Positions 9,263 through 19,132 of a stretch of 64,000 bases of DNA are shown here, one piece after another. Numbering within the stretch: the stretch's first letter is position 1; every line of letters starts with the position of its first letter. The translations under genes and the position numbers were made by a program. Origin of the DNA: Mariniphaga anaerophila (GTDB lineage Bacteria > Bacteroidota > Bacteroidia > Bacteroidales > Prolixibacteraceae); the NCBI RefSeq assembly GCF_900129025.1, contig NZ_FQUM01000008.1, positions 1 through 64,000 of the forward strand. The letters run 5' to 3'. The notes beneath the pieces were generated by a model. The model was not told the DNA's origin. It worked only from the letters and a program-made list of their open reading frames with translations, and did not search any database.

Positions 9263-10642
9263 ATGAGAGAAGAAATGAAATACGTTGTGGAACCGGAAAG
9301 GAAATTGCCGGTACGAATGGATGTTGACGTGTTGGTAGTTGGTGGCGGCCCGTCAGGAATTATTGCTGCCCAGGCTGCTGCCGAAGACGGAATGAAAGTA
9401 GCTTTGATTGAAGGTCGTAGTTTCCTCGGCGGAAATATGACAATCGGTTTGCCTATTCTCGGTTTCCTCGGGCAAAAAGGAAATCAGATTATTAAGGGGC
9501 TGCCACAAAAATTCATCGACCGTTTAACCGAGTTGAAAGCCGCAAGCGAACACCGTCCGTGTCCGCTGCATATGGGAATTACGTTGGTAGAACCTGAGGC
9601 AGTGAAATCAGTAGCATTTAACATGCTCAAGGAAAAAGGTGTTGATGTAATGCTTTACACCATGTTTGCCGGGATAATCAAAGAAGAAAACAATTTGAAA
9701 GGAATTATTATTGAAAGCAAGGCCGGTCGCGAAGCCATTCTTGCAAAAGTAATAATCGATTGTACCGGCGATGCCGATGTGGCATACCAGGCTGGTGTTC
9801 CCTGTGAAAAAGGAAACGAAAACGGTGGCATGCAACCGCCAACGCTAATGTTCAGCCTTGGCGACGTGGATACCGATAAACTGCGCATGAGCATTGCGGA
9901 AGAACCGCGTACCTACCTTACCGATTTTATTCCTGCTGAATATTTTGGACAAAACAACCAGTTTATTCTGGTAGGATTGAGAAATATTATGCAGAAAGCA
10001 AAGAATGATGGCATGTCGCTGCCAACCGACAGAACCATTGTAATTACCGGACTGCGGAAAGGTGAGGCGTGGATAAACATGACCCGCGTTAACGGAGTGG
10101 ACGGAACCGATCCGGTGAGTCTTACCGAAGGCGAACTGATTTCGAGAAAGCAAATTGATTCTGTGTTTAAATATCTGGTGAAATACGTTCCCGGGTTCGA
10201 AAATGCACGAATGTTGCGCACTGCACCATTCCTTGGTATTCGCGAAAGCCGGCGTATTGTCGGGAAATATATAATGAACCGACATGACATATTAGGCCGT
10301 GGCCGTTTTGACGATGCCATTGCTGTGGCCAGTTATCCTTTGGATATTCACCATCCGGAAGGTGGCGATTGCACGCTCGAATGGAGTGGCGACTGCTACG
10401 ATATTCCGTATCGCTCGCTGGTTCCGCTTAATGTAGAAAACCTGTTGGTAGCCGGAAGAAGTATTTCCACTACTCATGAAGCCATGTCTGCCATTCGGGT
10501 TATGGCGCCGTGTATGGCAATGGGAGAAGCTGCCGGAAGGGCGGCCAGAATCGCCATTAAAGACAATGTTCTTCCATCGGAAGTTAATGTTGAAAAATTG
10601 CAAAAAGAACTGCTGGAGCAGGGCGCGTACCTTCGTCCCTGA
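9263..10642 (+). CDS. FAD-dependent oxidoreductase (FAD_oxidored family)
   Basis: A 459-residue cytoplasmic flavoprotein. The Rossmann dinucleotide-binding loop is at residues 27-32 (GGGPSG) after a beta strand. The ATG/DG-type motif occurs as IIDCTGDADVAYQAG in the middle, and a C-terminal FAD contact as NLLVAGRSISTTHEAM. No signal peptide is visible, so it acts in the cytoplasm, presumably on the compound brought in by the MFS protein. Members of this family are common in catabolic operons of Bacteroidota, Planctomycetes and Verrucomicrobia, but their substrates are mostly unassigned. It lies 128 bp after the phosphoesterase and 96 bp before the first EEP gene. Oxidation of an alcohol or polyol moiety is a reasonable guess and no more. 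Confidence 0.85.
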   Translation: MREEMKYVVEPERKLPVRMDVDVLVVGGGPSGIIAAQAAAEDGMKVALIEGRSFLGGNMTIGLPILGFLGQKGNQIIKGLPQKFIDRLTELKAASEHRPCPLHMGITLVEPEAVKSVAFNMLKEKGVDVMLYTMFAGIIKEENNLKGIIIESKAGREAILAKVIIDCTGDADVAYQAGVPCEKGNENGGMQPPTLMFSLGDVDTDKLRMSIAEEPRTYLTDFIPAEYFGQNNQFILVGLRNIMQKAKNDGMSLPTDRTIVITGLRKGEAWINMTRVNGVDGTDPVSLTEGELISRKQIDSVFKYLVKYVPGFENARMLRTAPFLGIRESRRIVGKYIMNRHDILGRGRFDDAIAVASYPLDIHHPEGGDCTLEWSGDCYDIPYRSLVPLNVENLLVAGRSISTTHEAMSAIRVMAPCMAMGEAAGRAARIAIKDNVLPSEVNVEKLQKELLEQGAYLRP

Positions 10643-10738
10643 TTGCGAACAGAGAGTAGAGTAGGGGAATGAGCCCCGTTAGGATTGCGGATTGCAGCCT
10701 TTTGTGCCGGAGTGACTTGATTTTGAATTTCAAAAAAA

Positions 10739-11611
10739 ATGGAAAGTAATATGTTGTATTCGTCAGATAGATTTTTAGTTAAAGTTTTTACAATTGTTGT
10801 CGGAGTGTTTTTCCTGTTTGCTTGTGAAAAAGAGCAGGAAATTCCCGAAAAAGAAGAGGATAAACCGGACACGGAAGAACCGGTTTCCATGGAATTCAGT
10901 GTTATGTCATTCAACCTCAGAAATCAAAAGGATAGTGATCCGCAATCTCTTGATCTGCGAAAAGAGAATATCCGCAAAGTGATTTTGGACAATAAACCGG
11001 ATGTGTTGGGTGTTCAGGAACTGGCTGCTGACTGGATGTCGGACTGGCTGAGCGAGCAGTTGAACAATGCCGGCTACGACAAGTATCTCTCGTCCGGACA
11101 GTATGGGTCTCCAAAAATTATTTATTACAGGCGATCCCGGTTTTCCCGAAAGGCACAAGGTACTTTTCAAATGCAGTTTTCTGACAACAGGGCAGGAACG
11201 TGGGCGATTTTGATGGATAATGAAACAAAGGAACGTTATTTCTTTTGTAACAGTCACTGGACAACTGCTTCGTCCGAAGATAGGGTTGCTACGGCAAACA
11301 TCATTTCGAATGTTGTAAAAACTAATTCTGCCGGGTTGCCGGTTGTTGTTCTGGGTGATTTTAATGCAAAACCAAATACGCCCGAAATACTGGCATTAAA
11401 AAACAATGGAAGCATTAAACTTGCGTGCGCCCATCAAGAAAAGGGAAATACGTATCATGCATGGACTGGCACCGGAAGTAAAAAAATCGATTGGATTTTT
11501 TATTCCAACCAATTGGACGTGATGGATGCTACCGTAATTATAACAAGTTACAGCGGATACTATCCTTCCGACCATTTTCCGATTAGGGCGTCTTTTAAGT
11601 TGAAAGAATAA
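10739..11611 (+). CDS. Endonuclease/exonuclease/phosphatase-family lipoprotein
   Basis: A 290-residue lipoprotein: the signal peptide ends in FLFAC (Cys29) and is followed by a Glu/Lys-rich linker. The EEP fold (DNase I, sphingomyelinase and inositol-phosphatase type) is indicated by SFNLR, the metal-binding Glu in VQE, GDFNAKPNTPE, KIDWIF and the terminal SDHFPI histidine. Surface or periplasmic members of this superfamily cleave phosphodiester or phosphomonoester bonds of lipids and sugars as well as DNA. With the two phosphoesterases in the operon, a small phosphorylated substrate seems likelier than DNA, but this cannot be settled from sequence. The neighbouring gene at 11665 is a related EEP protein with a different export signal. 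Confidence 0.85.
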   Translation: MESNMLYSSDRFLVKVFTIVVGVFFLFACEKEQEIPEKEEDKPDTEEPVSMEFSVMSFNLRNQKDSDPQSLDLRKENIRKVILDNKPDVLGVQELAADWMSDWLSEQLNNAGYDKYLSSGQYGSPKIIYYRRSRFSRKAQGTFQMQFSDNRAGTWAILMDNETKERYFFCNSHWTTASSEDRVATANIISNVVKTNSAGLPVVVLGDFNAKPNTPEILALKNNGSIKLACAHQEKGNTYHAWTGTGSKKIDWIFYSNQLDVMDATVIITSYSGYYPSDHFPIRASFKLKE

Positions 11612-11664
11612 CGGGAGTTTTACTGAATTTTCAAAAAGCAGGAACCGAAATAGTTTAAACAAAA

Positions 11665-12576
11665 ATGAAACGCAGGGAATTTTTCAGGGGAACAGCTTTG
11701 GCATCAGCAGGACTGTTCTTTTTTCGAAATGATTTGATTGCCGGGAAACCAGAAATGCCGGAAAGGCTGGCGCATAAAATTTTAAGTTGCAATATTCGTG
11801 TGGCTCTGCCTGTTGACGATGCAAAAGGTTTGGGCTGGGATGCACGGAAGAAGCTTTGCAGACGGGTTATTCAGCGGCAAAATCCTGATATTATTTGTCT
11901 TCAGGAAGTGCTTAAAATTCAGGATGCCGATATGCGTGAGTTTTTCCCCGGATACGTGTCGTTTGGTTTTCAGGGGCCGGACATGGATCGTTTTTCTGAG
12001 GGGTATCACGGAATTGCTAAGAATACAATTTTGTTTTCAAAACGACGGTACGAGCTGGTTTCAGAAGGGTGTTTCTGGCTTTCTGAAACACCTCACATTG
12101 CCGGCAGTATGTCGTGGGGAACCGCACGAGCCCGGCATGCGAACTGGGTACGTTTAAAAGACCGCCGAACACAAAAGGAGTTCCGGGTGGTGAATATTCA
12201 TCTCGATCATATTTCGGAGGCTGCACGTGAGGCCCAGATGAAAATGATTGTGGAAGAAAGTGCCCAGTATCAAACCGATTTTCCTCAAATACTGGCAGGC
12301 GATTTTAATACCGGTTTCAATAGTCCGGTTTTGCAACAGGCCGTTGGTGCCGGGTGGAATGACAGTTATTCATCTGTGCACGGAGACTCCGACCCTGGTT
12401 TTACTTACCATGCTTTTAAGGGAGAAGAGTACGACGGAAAAAACAAAGGACGCATTGATTTTATCCTCACCCGGGGAAAAGCTAAGACTCTGGGTGCTCA
12501 GGTAATTCGCGATAATGAAAACGGCTTTTTTCCGAGCGACCATTATTTTATATCTGCGGATATTATTTTGAAGTAG
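11665..12576 (+). CDS. Endonuclease/exonuclease/phosphatase-family protein with twin-arginine-type leader
   Basis: A second EEP-fold protein of 303 residues. The N-terminus is MKRREFFRGTALASAG followed by a hydrophobic run, which fits a Tat export signal. Family motifs include NIRVALP at the first strand, LQEV (metal-binding Glu), GDFNTGFNSP, RIDFIL and SDHYFI. It is clearly distinct from the preceding lipoprotein, so this is not a simple tandem duplication. It is the last gene of the operon and converges on the histidine kinase gene. A Tat substrate usually folds, often with a cofactor, before export, which fits a metal-dependent phosphodiesterase. The substrate is unknown. Confidence 0.85.
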   Translation: MKRREFFRGTALASAGLFFFRNDLIAGKPEMPERLAHKILSCNIRVALPVDDAKGLGWDARKKLCRRVIQRQNPDIICLQEVLKIQDADMREFFPGYVSFGFQGPDMDRFSEGYHGIAKNTILFSKRRYELVSEGCFWLSETPHIAGSMSWGTARARHANWVRLKDRRTQKEFRVVNIHLDHISEAAREAQMKMIVEESAQYQTDFPQILAGDFNTGFNSPVLQQAVGAGWNDSYSSVHGDSDPGFTYHAFKGEEYDGKNKGRIDFILTRGKAKTLGAQVIRDNENGFFPSDHYFISADIILK

Positions 12577-12648
12577 GAGCAATAGTCAAACGCTGGTTTT
12601 TGCGTTCAAAATGAATTTTTTGCCGATTGGATTTGCGGTAAAACGGCG

Positions 12649-13776
12649 CTATTTTTTTACTTCGTTGGGCAACGAAATAAAAAAGGTTGTTCCCGTATTT
12701 AACTCGCTTTCAATACTGATTTTCCCGTTGTTTTTTTCCACAAAATCTTTGCAGATAATCAACCCCAACCCGGTTCCTTTTTCGCCTTCGGTACCTGCGC
12801 TCGATTGATTCTCATTGGGAAGAAACAGGTTCGGAATTTTATTGGGCGCAATTCCTATTCCGGTATCTTTTATTTCAAGAACCACCTCTTTTTCAGAAGA
12901 GCGGGCACCAACGGAAATAGTGCCTCCCCGATGCGTAAATTTAATGGCGTTGGACACGAGGTTTCGGATAACCGAAGTTATCATTTCTTCGTCTGCAAAA
13001 ATTACGGTGTCCGGCGGAACAATATTCTTCAGGCGAATTTCTTTATGCAATGCGTTTTGAATGAGCAGGCCGAAACATTTTTCCACGGTAAAACAAACCG
13101 CAATATTGTTGGGCGATACTTTTAGTACATTTCTTTGCGCGCGCGACCAGGTAAGCAGGTTTTCCAACAGGTCGGAAACCGATTGCGAAAGTTTGTAAAT
13201 TAATTTATTGTAGTGTTTTATCTCGTCTGATGAGTAGCTGTCAAACCCCTGTTCAAGCAATTCAGAAAAGCCAAGTATATTGTTTAGCGGCCCTTTTAGG
13301 TCGTGTCCGATAATGGAGAACAGCTTGTCTTTTGTTGCATTAAGCTCCTTCAGCCGGGCTTCGCTTTCTTTCAATGCCTGTTCTGCCTTTTTATGTTCGG
13401 TCACATCTTTCGCTGTGGAAATTACCCCGTCAATTCTCCGGCTGGCATTGCGGTGTGGATAGTAATTCATTTCCAGAATTTTCTCTTTACCGTTGGGCGT
13501 TATTCCCTCATACAGCAAAAAAACCGGTTTCCCCTTCAGGCATTTTTCAATCGAAGGTTGAATTTTATTTTCAAAGTCTGCCAATTCCCAAAGTTCACCA
13601 ACAGTTTTTCCGATTACCTCGTCGGTTTCTTTTTCATAGGTTTTGTTGAATGCACTGTTTACAAATAAATACCGGAAATTTCTATCAATAAAAGAGGCAG
13701 GTTCTGAAATTGTGTTCAGAATTTCTTTCTGATAATGGAAATAGCGGTTTTTATTTTTTCTAATTTTTGGATTCAT
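12649..13776 (-). CDS. Cytoplasmic PAS-domain sensor histidine kinase (orphan)
   Basis: 375 residues and no membrane segment. A PAS domain with its C-terminal PAC motif covers about residues 17-130 (ASFIDRNFRYLFVN...STAKDVTEHKKAE). A short coiled-coil leads to the HisKA domain with phospho-acceptor H158 in IGHDLKGPLNN. The ATPase domain has the N box (NLVSNAIKFT), G1 (DTGIGI) and G2 (GTGLGL). It should sense an intracellular ligand or redox state and phosphorylate a response regulator, but no regulator gene is adjacent. It converges with the EEP gene at a 72-bp gap, so it is probably not part of the SusCD operon. Confidence 0.92.
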   Translation of the reverse strand: MNPKIRKNKNRYFHYQKEILNTISEPASFIDRNFRYLFVNSAFNKTYEKETDEVIGKTVGELWELADFENKIQPSIEKCLKGKPVFLLYEGITPNGKEKILEMNYYPHRNASRRIDGVISTAKDVTEHKKAEQALKESEARLKELNATKDKLFSIIGHDLKGPLNNILGFSELLEQGFDSYSSDEIKHYNKLIYKLSQSVSDLLENLLTWSRAQRNVLKVSPNNIAVCFTVEKCFGLLIQNALHKEIRLKNIVPPDTVIFADEEMITSVIRNLVSNAIKFTHRGGTISVGARSSEKEVVLEIKDTGIGIAPNKIPNLFLPNENQSSAGTEGEKGTGLGLIICKDFVEKNNGKISIESELNTGTTFFISLPNEVKK

Positions 13777-14041
13777 TCGAAAACAGAGTTACAATTGCTG
13801 AAAAAATGTTTTGTGTTGAATGTAGGACGGTGTATCTCTGGTTTTTAACGTCGATGCAATCAAAGCACCAACTGTACATACCGTTCATCCTTTTTTGTTT
13901 AAAATTCAACATAAAACTACTGATGGTTTAAATGCATATTCCGTGGCTAAATGTAAAAATGATTTTGTTCAAAAACAAATTGTGGAAGTAAACAAAATTA
14001 TTGGCGAATTAAATTAGGCGCAGATAATCTGCTTGTTATCC

Positions 14042-14069
14042 CGAAATGCTTTCTGATTTCGAATTTTTT
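14042..14069 (+). terminator. Weak plus-strand terminator-like hairpin
   Basis: Six-base arms CGAAAT (14042-14047) and ATTTCG (14056-14061) around an 8-base loop, followed by AATTTTTT. The shape is right but the stem is short and AT-rich, and no plus-strand gene precedes it. Confidence 0.3.
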
Positions 14070-14178
14070 AGTAGCAAAAACTAGTTGACGAATATTTCTT
14101 GAGTGTTTTTTGTTGGGGCACATTTTTTTACGGTGAAGGGAGTGAACGATACAAATACAGCTTTTTTCTTTTTACCAA

Positions 14179-14210
14179 AAAGCCCAAAATCAGTAACGAC
14201 TTTGGGCTTT
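14179..14210 (-). terminator. Rho-independent terminator of aspS
   Basis: Arms AAAGCCCAAA (14179-14188) and TTTGGGCTTT (14201-14210) pair perfectly over 10 bp around a 12-base loop. Read on the minus strand, the stem sits about 50 bp after the aspS stop and runs into a T-rich tail. On the plus strand it is followed by CTGAAG, so it acts for the minus strand. Confidence 0.75.
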
Positions 14211-14260
14211 CTGAAGAATCTACAGTTTAGTAGAATCCATTCGGAATTGATGAACGGCTT

Positions 14261-16012
14261 TTAATCCAGCTTTTTTAATTGAAGGAAAAGTTCATCCAGT
14301 TGTTCATTAGCAATTGGCGCAGGAGAATCATTCATTACGTCGCGGCCTGCATTGTTTTTTGGGAATGCAATCACGTCGCGGATGGAATCCAGGCCGGCAA
14401 ACATAGAAACCAGTCGGTCGAACCCAAATGCAATTCCTGCATGCGGAGGTGCTCCGTATTTGAATGCGTTCATCAGGAATCCAAACTGAGCCATGGCTTG
14501 TTCGGGAGTGAACCCGAGTATGTCGAACATTTTTGCCTGCAATTCAGAATTGAAAATTCGCACTGAACCACCGCCGATTTCCACCCCGTTTATTACAAGG
14601 TCGTAAGCGTTGGCACGCACTTTCCCCGGGTCAGAATCAAGTAGAACAATGTCTTCCGGGTTTGGCGAGGTAAATGGATGGTGCATGGCAAAAAAGCGTT
14701 TGCTCTCTTCGTTCCATTCCAGAAGTGGAAAATCGATAACCCAAAGTGGTTTGAAAGTACCTTTTTTGCGTAATTCCAGCCGGTTTCCCATTTCCAGGCG
14801 CAATTCGCCCAGCGCAGTTACCGTGTGTGCTTTGTCTCCAGAAAGTACCAGAATTAAGTCACCCGGATTTGCATTTAATTGCTCTGCCCAACCTTTTAAA
14901 TCGTCGGCTGAGTAGAATTTATCTACAGAAGATTTGAAGCTTCCGTCTTCGTTGTATTTAACGTAAACCAATCCTTTTGCTCCAATTTGCGGGCGTTTTA
15001 CCCAATTGGTAAGCTCGTCAATTTGTTTTCTTGAGTACTCGGCACAGCCTTTTGCTGCTATTGCACCAACATATTCTGCCGAATCAAAAATGCTGAATCC
15101 TTTGTTCTGTACTGTCGTTGTAATGTCGTGCAACAACATTTCAAACCTGATGTCGGGCTTGTCAGAACCGTATTTTTCCATGGCTGTTGAGTACGGCATC
15201 CGTGGAAAGTCGTCTAAGTCAACGTCCAATACATTTTTGAACGTGTATTTGGCCAGCTTTTCAAAAGTGTTCAGCACATCTTCCTGTTCAACAAAAGACA
15301 TTTCGCAGTCGATTTGGGTGAATTCAGGCTGACGATCTGCCCTCAAATCTTCATCCCTGAAACACTTAACAATCTGAAAATATTTGTCGAATCCGGCCAC
15401 CATCAACAGTTGTTTAAAAATCTGGGGTGACTGTGGAAGTGCGTAAAACTCGCCGGGATTCATGCGCGACGGAACTACAAAGTCGCGGGCGCCTTCCGGG
15501 GTTGATTTTATAAGTACCGGTGTTTCTGTTTCAATAAAACCGTTTTCGGTAAGGAAATTACGCACCGAATGCGCTACCTGTGCGCGAAGCTCCAGGTTTT
15601 TCCGCACGGCATTTCTTCGTAAATCGAGGTAGCGGTATTTCATTCGTAAATCATCGCCGCCGTCGGTATCATCCTGAATGGTAAAGGGCGGAACAGCAGA
15701 AGGACTCAGAATTTTCAACCCTGAAAGTTCAATTTCGATTTCGCCGGTTGCAATGTTCTTATTTTTGCTGGAACGTTCTCTTACCGTTCCTGTTGCCTGT
15801 ATTACAAATTCGCGGCCCAATTGCTGAAGTGTTTCGGTCACTTTTGCCGATGTGTTTTCGTTGGTTACCAACTGGGTAATGCCGTATCTGTCGCGTAAGT
15901 CAACAAATGACATGGCACCAAAATCCCTGATTTTTTGTACCCATCCGGCAAGAGTTACTTCTTCTCCAACATGGTCTGCCCGTAGTTCTCCGCATGTATG
16001 TGTTCTGTACAT
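14261..16012 (-). CDS. aspS: Aspartate--tRNA ligase
   Basis: A class II aminoacyl-tRNA synthetase that charges tRNA-Asp, 583 residues, the usual length of the bacterial type. An N-terminal OB-fold anticodon-binding domain begins at [19 protein letters not shown]. The catalytic core contains the motif 2 region ([18 protein letters not shown]) and motif 3 (GIAFGFDRL). The inserted GAD domain between them identifies the bacterial enzyme. It is divergent from tadA with 71 bp between the starts, and is followed by a terminator at 14179-14210. Asn/Asp discrimination cannot be judged here. Confidence 0.98.
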   Translation of the reverse strand: MYRTHTCGELRADHVGEEVTLAGWVQKIRDFGAMSFVDLRDRYGITQLVTNENTSAKVTETLQQLGREFVIQATGTVRERSSKNKNIATGEIEIELSGLKILSPSAVPPFTIQDDTDGGDDLRMKYRYLDLRRNAVRKNLELRAQVAHSVRNFLTENGFIETETPVLIKSTPEGARDFVVPSRMNPGEFYALPQSPQIFKQLLMVAGFDKYFQIVKCFRDEDLRADRQPEFTQIDCEMSFVEQEDVLNTFEKLAKYTFKNVLDVDLDDFPRMPYSTAMEKYGSDKPDIRFEMLLHDITTTVQNKGFSIFDSAEYVGAIAAKGCAEYSRKQIDELTNWVKRPQIGAKGLVYVKYNEDGSFKSSVDKFYSADDLKGWAEQLNANPGDLILVLSGDKAHTVTALGELRLEMGNRLELRKKGTFKPLWVIDFPLLEWNEESKRFFAMHHPFTSPNPEDIVLLDSDPGKVRANAYDLVINGVEIGGGSVRIFNSELQAKMFDILGFTPEQAMAQFGFLMNAFKYGAPPHAGIAFGFDRLVSMFAGLDSIRDVIAFPKNNAGRDVMNDSPAPIANEQLDELFLQLKKLD

Positions 16013-16024
16013 GATACCTTCTTT

Positions 16025-16032
16025 TAAATTTG
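16025..16032 (+). promoter_or_regulatory. -7 element upstream of tadA
   Basis: TAAATTTG fits TAnnTTTG exactly, about 50 bp before the tadA ATG in the 71-bp gap shared with aspS. No good -33 TTTG is seen at the expected distance, so this is a weak call. Confidence 0.3.
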
Positions 16033-16083
16033 GTTGCGAAAATAAGAAGATTTTAGCAATTTCACGGCCTCAAACTGAGATAT

Positions 16084-16527
16084 ATGATTGAGCCGTTTAG
16101 CGATGAATATTTTATGAAAAGGGCTTTTGCCGAAGCTGTTCAGGCATTTTCCGAAGGCGAAATTCCGGTGGGTGCAGTGGTTGTTGCCAACAACAAAATT
16201 ATTGCCCGTGCACATAATTTAACAGAAACCCTTAACGATGTGACTGCCCACGCCGAAATGCAGGCGATTACTGCAGCCACAAATTTGCTGGGCGGAAAGT
16301 ATCTGAACGATTGCACGCTGTATGTGACGCTTGAGCCCTGTGTAATGTGTGCCGGCGCGCTGGGCTGGGCACAAACTGGCAGAGTTGTTTACGGGGCATC
16401 CGATTCAAAACGCGGATTCCGGAAGTTTGCACCCGATGCTTTGCATCCTAAAACTGAAATAACGGGCGGAGTTTTGGAAACCGAATGCGCAGAATTGATG
16501 CAGGACTTTTTTAAGAATAAGCGGTAG
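16084..16527 (+). CDS. tadA: tRNA-specific adenosine deaminase
   Basis: A zinc-dependent deaminase that converts wobble adenosine-34 of tRNA-Arg(ACG) to inosine. 147 residues. The active site is complete: H56-A-E58 (zinc ligand and proton shuttle) and P85-C86-x-x-C89 (zinc ligands). The start EPFSDEYFMKRAFAEA and the RRGAFGS-equivalent region (SKRGFRKFAPD) fit TadA better than guanine or cytosine deaminases. It is divergent from aspS and converges with the GH20 gene, whose end lies 4 bp away. Confidence 0.93.
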   Translation: MIEPFSDEYFMKRAFAEAVQAFSEGEIPVGAVVVANNKIIARAHNLTETLNDVTAHAEMQAITAATNLLGGKYLNDCTLYVTLEPCVMCAGALGWAQTGRVVYGASDSKRGFRKFAPDALHPKTEITGGVLETECAELMQDFFKNKR

Positions 16528-16531
16528 TGCG

Positions 16532-19132
16532 CTAGTTTACTTCCATTGTCAGGCTTCCTTTTCCTGCTGCATCAAAAGCTTTTATCTTTATTTTTCCAGT
16601 GACTGAAACCGGTTCGAAGTAAACCGTTGAATTTTTTGTGGGTTCAGTACCATCGGTAGTATATCGGATGATTAATCCCGGGTAGGCTGAATTAGCCACC
16701 AACTTGTCGTTCTCTATTTTTGCTCCGGGGGCAGGCACGCGGTAGTTAAATCCTCCGAAAATTCCGGCTAAGCGAGGCAGTTCTTTTTGGGCAAGTGTAT
16801 TGGCAAAGGTGTTCCAGCCGATGTTCATTTCCTTTTCGCGGAGATTGCGGTCTTTTGTGGTTTCCCAGGTTCGTTCGGGCGACCAGGCGCTTTCGGCAAA
16901 ACCAATTAGTTTGGGCAGCAGGTAGTATTCGAGCATCTCTTTTCCTTTTACCGTTTCGCTCCAGATTTGTGCCTGAACTCCTGCAACATTTTTGCGTGCG
17001 TTGGCGTCGAGTCTTTCCAGGGTTGCGTAGTCTGTTTCAATGTCTATTTCTTTTCCCATGGCATCGTGAGTAGTGGTGTAAAATACATTAAATGGAGCAA
17101 CCTGCCACGCGTTGCGGGTGTTGACAAATCCCGGCCAGTAGTGTCCCGGTTCGCGGGGGTCTTTGTTGTAGGCCAGGTCGAAATAGAAGTTAGAAACATT
17201 GCACAAAATAACCGGATAACCGGCGTTAGCCAGTCGGTAAGCCAAATCTGCATTGCTCCCCTGGTTGTTCCAAACATATGGATACACTTGTTCTCCGATG
17301 AATTTTTTATTTGGAGCGTATTCTCCATCCGCCTCTTTTAGCAAAGCTACTTCTTCCCAACCTCCGATTTTCAAATTTTTGGTTTTGAGTATTTCCACAA
17401 TTCTTTCAAAAAAGTAGGCTTGCAGGTTTTTGGGGTCTGTAATCTTCGGCAACGATTTTATCAGTTCTGCACACATTGGAGAAGCAGTCCAGGCACCTTC
17501 CGGAACTTCGTCGCCGCCTGTGTGAAAGAACTCCGGTTCTATTCCGGCTTCGTTGTACATTGCCAGGATGGCGTCAACAACTGTTTCGTAAAATTTGTAA
17601 ACCGATTCGCGCGCTACATTCACCACATTGTCGTTGTACCACTGGGCCGAAAGGTATTTGGAAGTGTCGTCCGGATCGATTAGTCTGAACTCGTTTGCGT
17701 TTTCTTCATCGCCCAGCGCCATGTATTTTTCGTATCGGGCTTCCATCGATTTGATGGCTGCACGCGAATGCCCCGGAAAGTTGACCGCCGGGATAATGTT
17801 TACATGCCGGGATTGGGCGTACTTGAGTATTTCAATGAAATCATTTTTAGTATAGTAGCCGCATCCGTAATGTTCCGCTTCGCATGCGAATGGCCCCGAA
17901 CCGTAGGAAGGGTGGAGCGCATTTGCTTCTTTTGTGGTGTGGCCGCGTTTTGCCCCAATGTCGGTCAGTTCGGGCAAACCGTCAATTTCTATACGCCAGC
18001 CTTCGTCTTCGGTTAAATAAATTACCAGGTAATTGCCTTTGTAAAACGACAAAATATCTATCATTTTTTTGATGGTTTCTTTTGTCTGAAAGTTTCTGGC
18101 AACATCAATTTGCAGCCCTCGGTACGGGAAGCGGGGCGCGTCTTCTATCACTACCTCGTCCAGTGAAATTTGGGCATTGTTCCCTTTGAACACTTCTGCC
18201 GGCAACATGGCCAAAAGGCTTTGAATACCGTAAAACACTCCGGCGGGGTCGCTTCCTGTAATTTGAATCGACCTGTCGGGTTTGATTTGCAGCCGGTATG
18301 CTTCGTCCGTTTTTTCGTTTACCTGAATTTTTTTGATTTCGAGAAAAATGCTGTACGGCGCAGGTTCTGGCGCTTCTTTTACAACCGGCGAAGTGCCGGC
18401 TAATTTTTCCAGGAAGCCGGCAATATAACGCGCTTCGTTTTCCAGCCCTTCGTTATGCAAAACAGACACCATGTCATCGAAAATTACTTTGCTGCCGGTA
18501 GCTTTGTAACTAACCGGCGAAGGAATGAAAGGCAAAAGTTCTTCTTTCCCCAGCAGCGAGAGTGACTGGTTGTTCTCGAAATTCCATTGAGCCGTGGGAA
18601 TGGGTTCGTAATCGTTTTTATGGCGGTTGGCCTGTTCGGGGCGGGTGAACGGAAGAATGGTAAAATCGGCAACCGGAAGAGTATCTGTTTCCATTCCCTT
18701 TTTATCGTAAAAAATAAAGTACGATCCCAGCGGAGCATCAGTTTCTTTTATTATCCATTCTGAATGTTCAGTGGTAATTTCAACTGATTCTCCGGGTTTG
18801 AGCCTGAAATTATCTTTGGGTTCCATAACAAACCAGTCGCCACTGAGGAAACGGATTTTTACGTTGTTGTCGGCAGAGAGCGGAGTTCGTGACATCTGGC
18901 TAAAATAGAGTGCCCAGTTCTTGTCATTTAATGTAAAACGGCTGTTGTTTTCTATATGAAATTTAGCCATTGCTTTTGGCGTATCGGAATACTCGTTACT
19001 AACGAGCTCCCAACTCATTTTTATTTCGCCGGGGGCGGGAAATTTTTGTGTGCAACTAAATAAAAGTGATAAAACCATTGAAAAAGCAATTACATTATTT
19101 TTCATTTTAGACATTTTATTTAAGTTTGACAT
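16532..19132 (-). CDS. Glycoside hydrolase family 20 beta-N-acetylhexosaminidase, lipoprotein
   Basis: An exo-acting hexosaminidase that removes terminal GlcNAc or GalNAc from chitobiose, glycans or muropeptides. 866 residues from the ATG at 19132; an alternative ATG at 19105 still leaves a complete lipoprotein signal peptide (SLLFSC). Domains in order: a chitobiase-type N-terminal carbohydrate-binding domain (about 30-170), a GH20b alpha/beta domain (about 195-335), the TIM-barrel catalytic domain with the acid/base pair in FHTGGDEVPEGAW, and a C-terminal chitobiase-like beta domain. The N- and C-terminal domains make it one of the larger GH20 types. It is divergent from the NagX-like gene with a 15-bp palindrome between them, which suggests shared regulation of amino-sugar use. 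Confidence 0.93.
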   Translation of the reverse strand: MSNLNKMSKMKNNVIAFSMVLSLLFSCTQKFPAPGEIKMSWELVSNEYSDTPKAMAKFHIENNSRFTLNDKNWALYFSQMSRTPLSADNNVKIRFLSGDWFVMEPKDNFRLKPGESVEITTEHSEWIIKETDAPLGSYFIFYDKKGMETDTLPVADFTILPFTRPEQANRHKNDYEPIPTAQWNFENNQSLSLLGKEELLPFIPSPVSYKATGSKVIFDDMVSVLHNEGLENEARYIAGFLEKLAGTSPVVKEAPEPAPYSIFLEIKKIQVNEKTDEAYRLQIKPDRSIQITGSDPAGVFYGIQSLLAMLPAEVFKGNNAQISLDEVVIEDAPRFPYRGLQIDVARNFQTKETIKKMIDILSFYKGNYLVIYLTEDEGWRIEIDGLPELTDIGAKRGHTTKEANALHPSYGSGPFACEAEHYGCGYYTKNDFIEILKYAQSRHVNIIPAVNFPGHSRAAIKSMEARYEKYMALGDEENANEFRLIDPDDTSKYLSAQWYNDNVVNVARESVYKFYETVVDAILAMYNEAGIEPEFFHTGGDEVPEGAWTASPMCAELIKSLPKITDPKNLQAYFFERIVEILKTKNLKIGGWEEVALLKEADGEYAPNKKFIGEQVYPYVWNNQGSNADLAYRLANAGYPVILCNVSNFYFDLAYNKDPREPGHYWPGFVNTRNAWQVAPFNVFYTTTHDAMGKEIDIETDYATLERLDANARKNVAGVQAQIWSETVKGKEMLEYYLLPKLIGFAESAWSPERTWETTKDRNLREKEMNIGWNTFANTLAQKELPRLAGIFGGFNYRVPAPGAKIENDKLVANSAYPGLIIRYTTDGTEPTKNSTVYFEPVSVTGKIKIKAFDAAGKGSLTMEVN

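Larger units (their letters stand above)
13777..14260. other. Intergenic region with two hairpins and a short open stretch
   Basis: This 484-bp gap separates the kinase gene start from the aspS end. It holds the aspS terminator (14179-14210), a plus-strand hairpin with arms CGAAAT/ATTTCG at 14042-14061 followed by AATTTTTT, and a perfect palindrome GCAGATAATCTGC at 14020-14032. A 63-codon open stretch without an ATG (13826-14017) ends just before the palindrome. No gene is called here. Confidence 0.5.
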
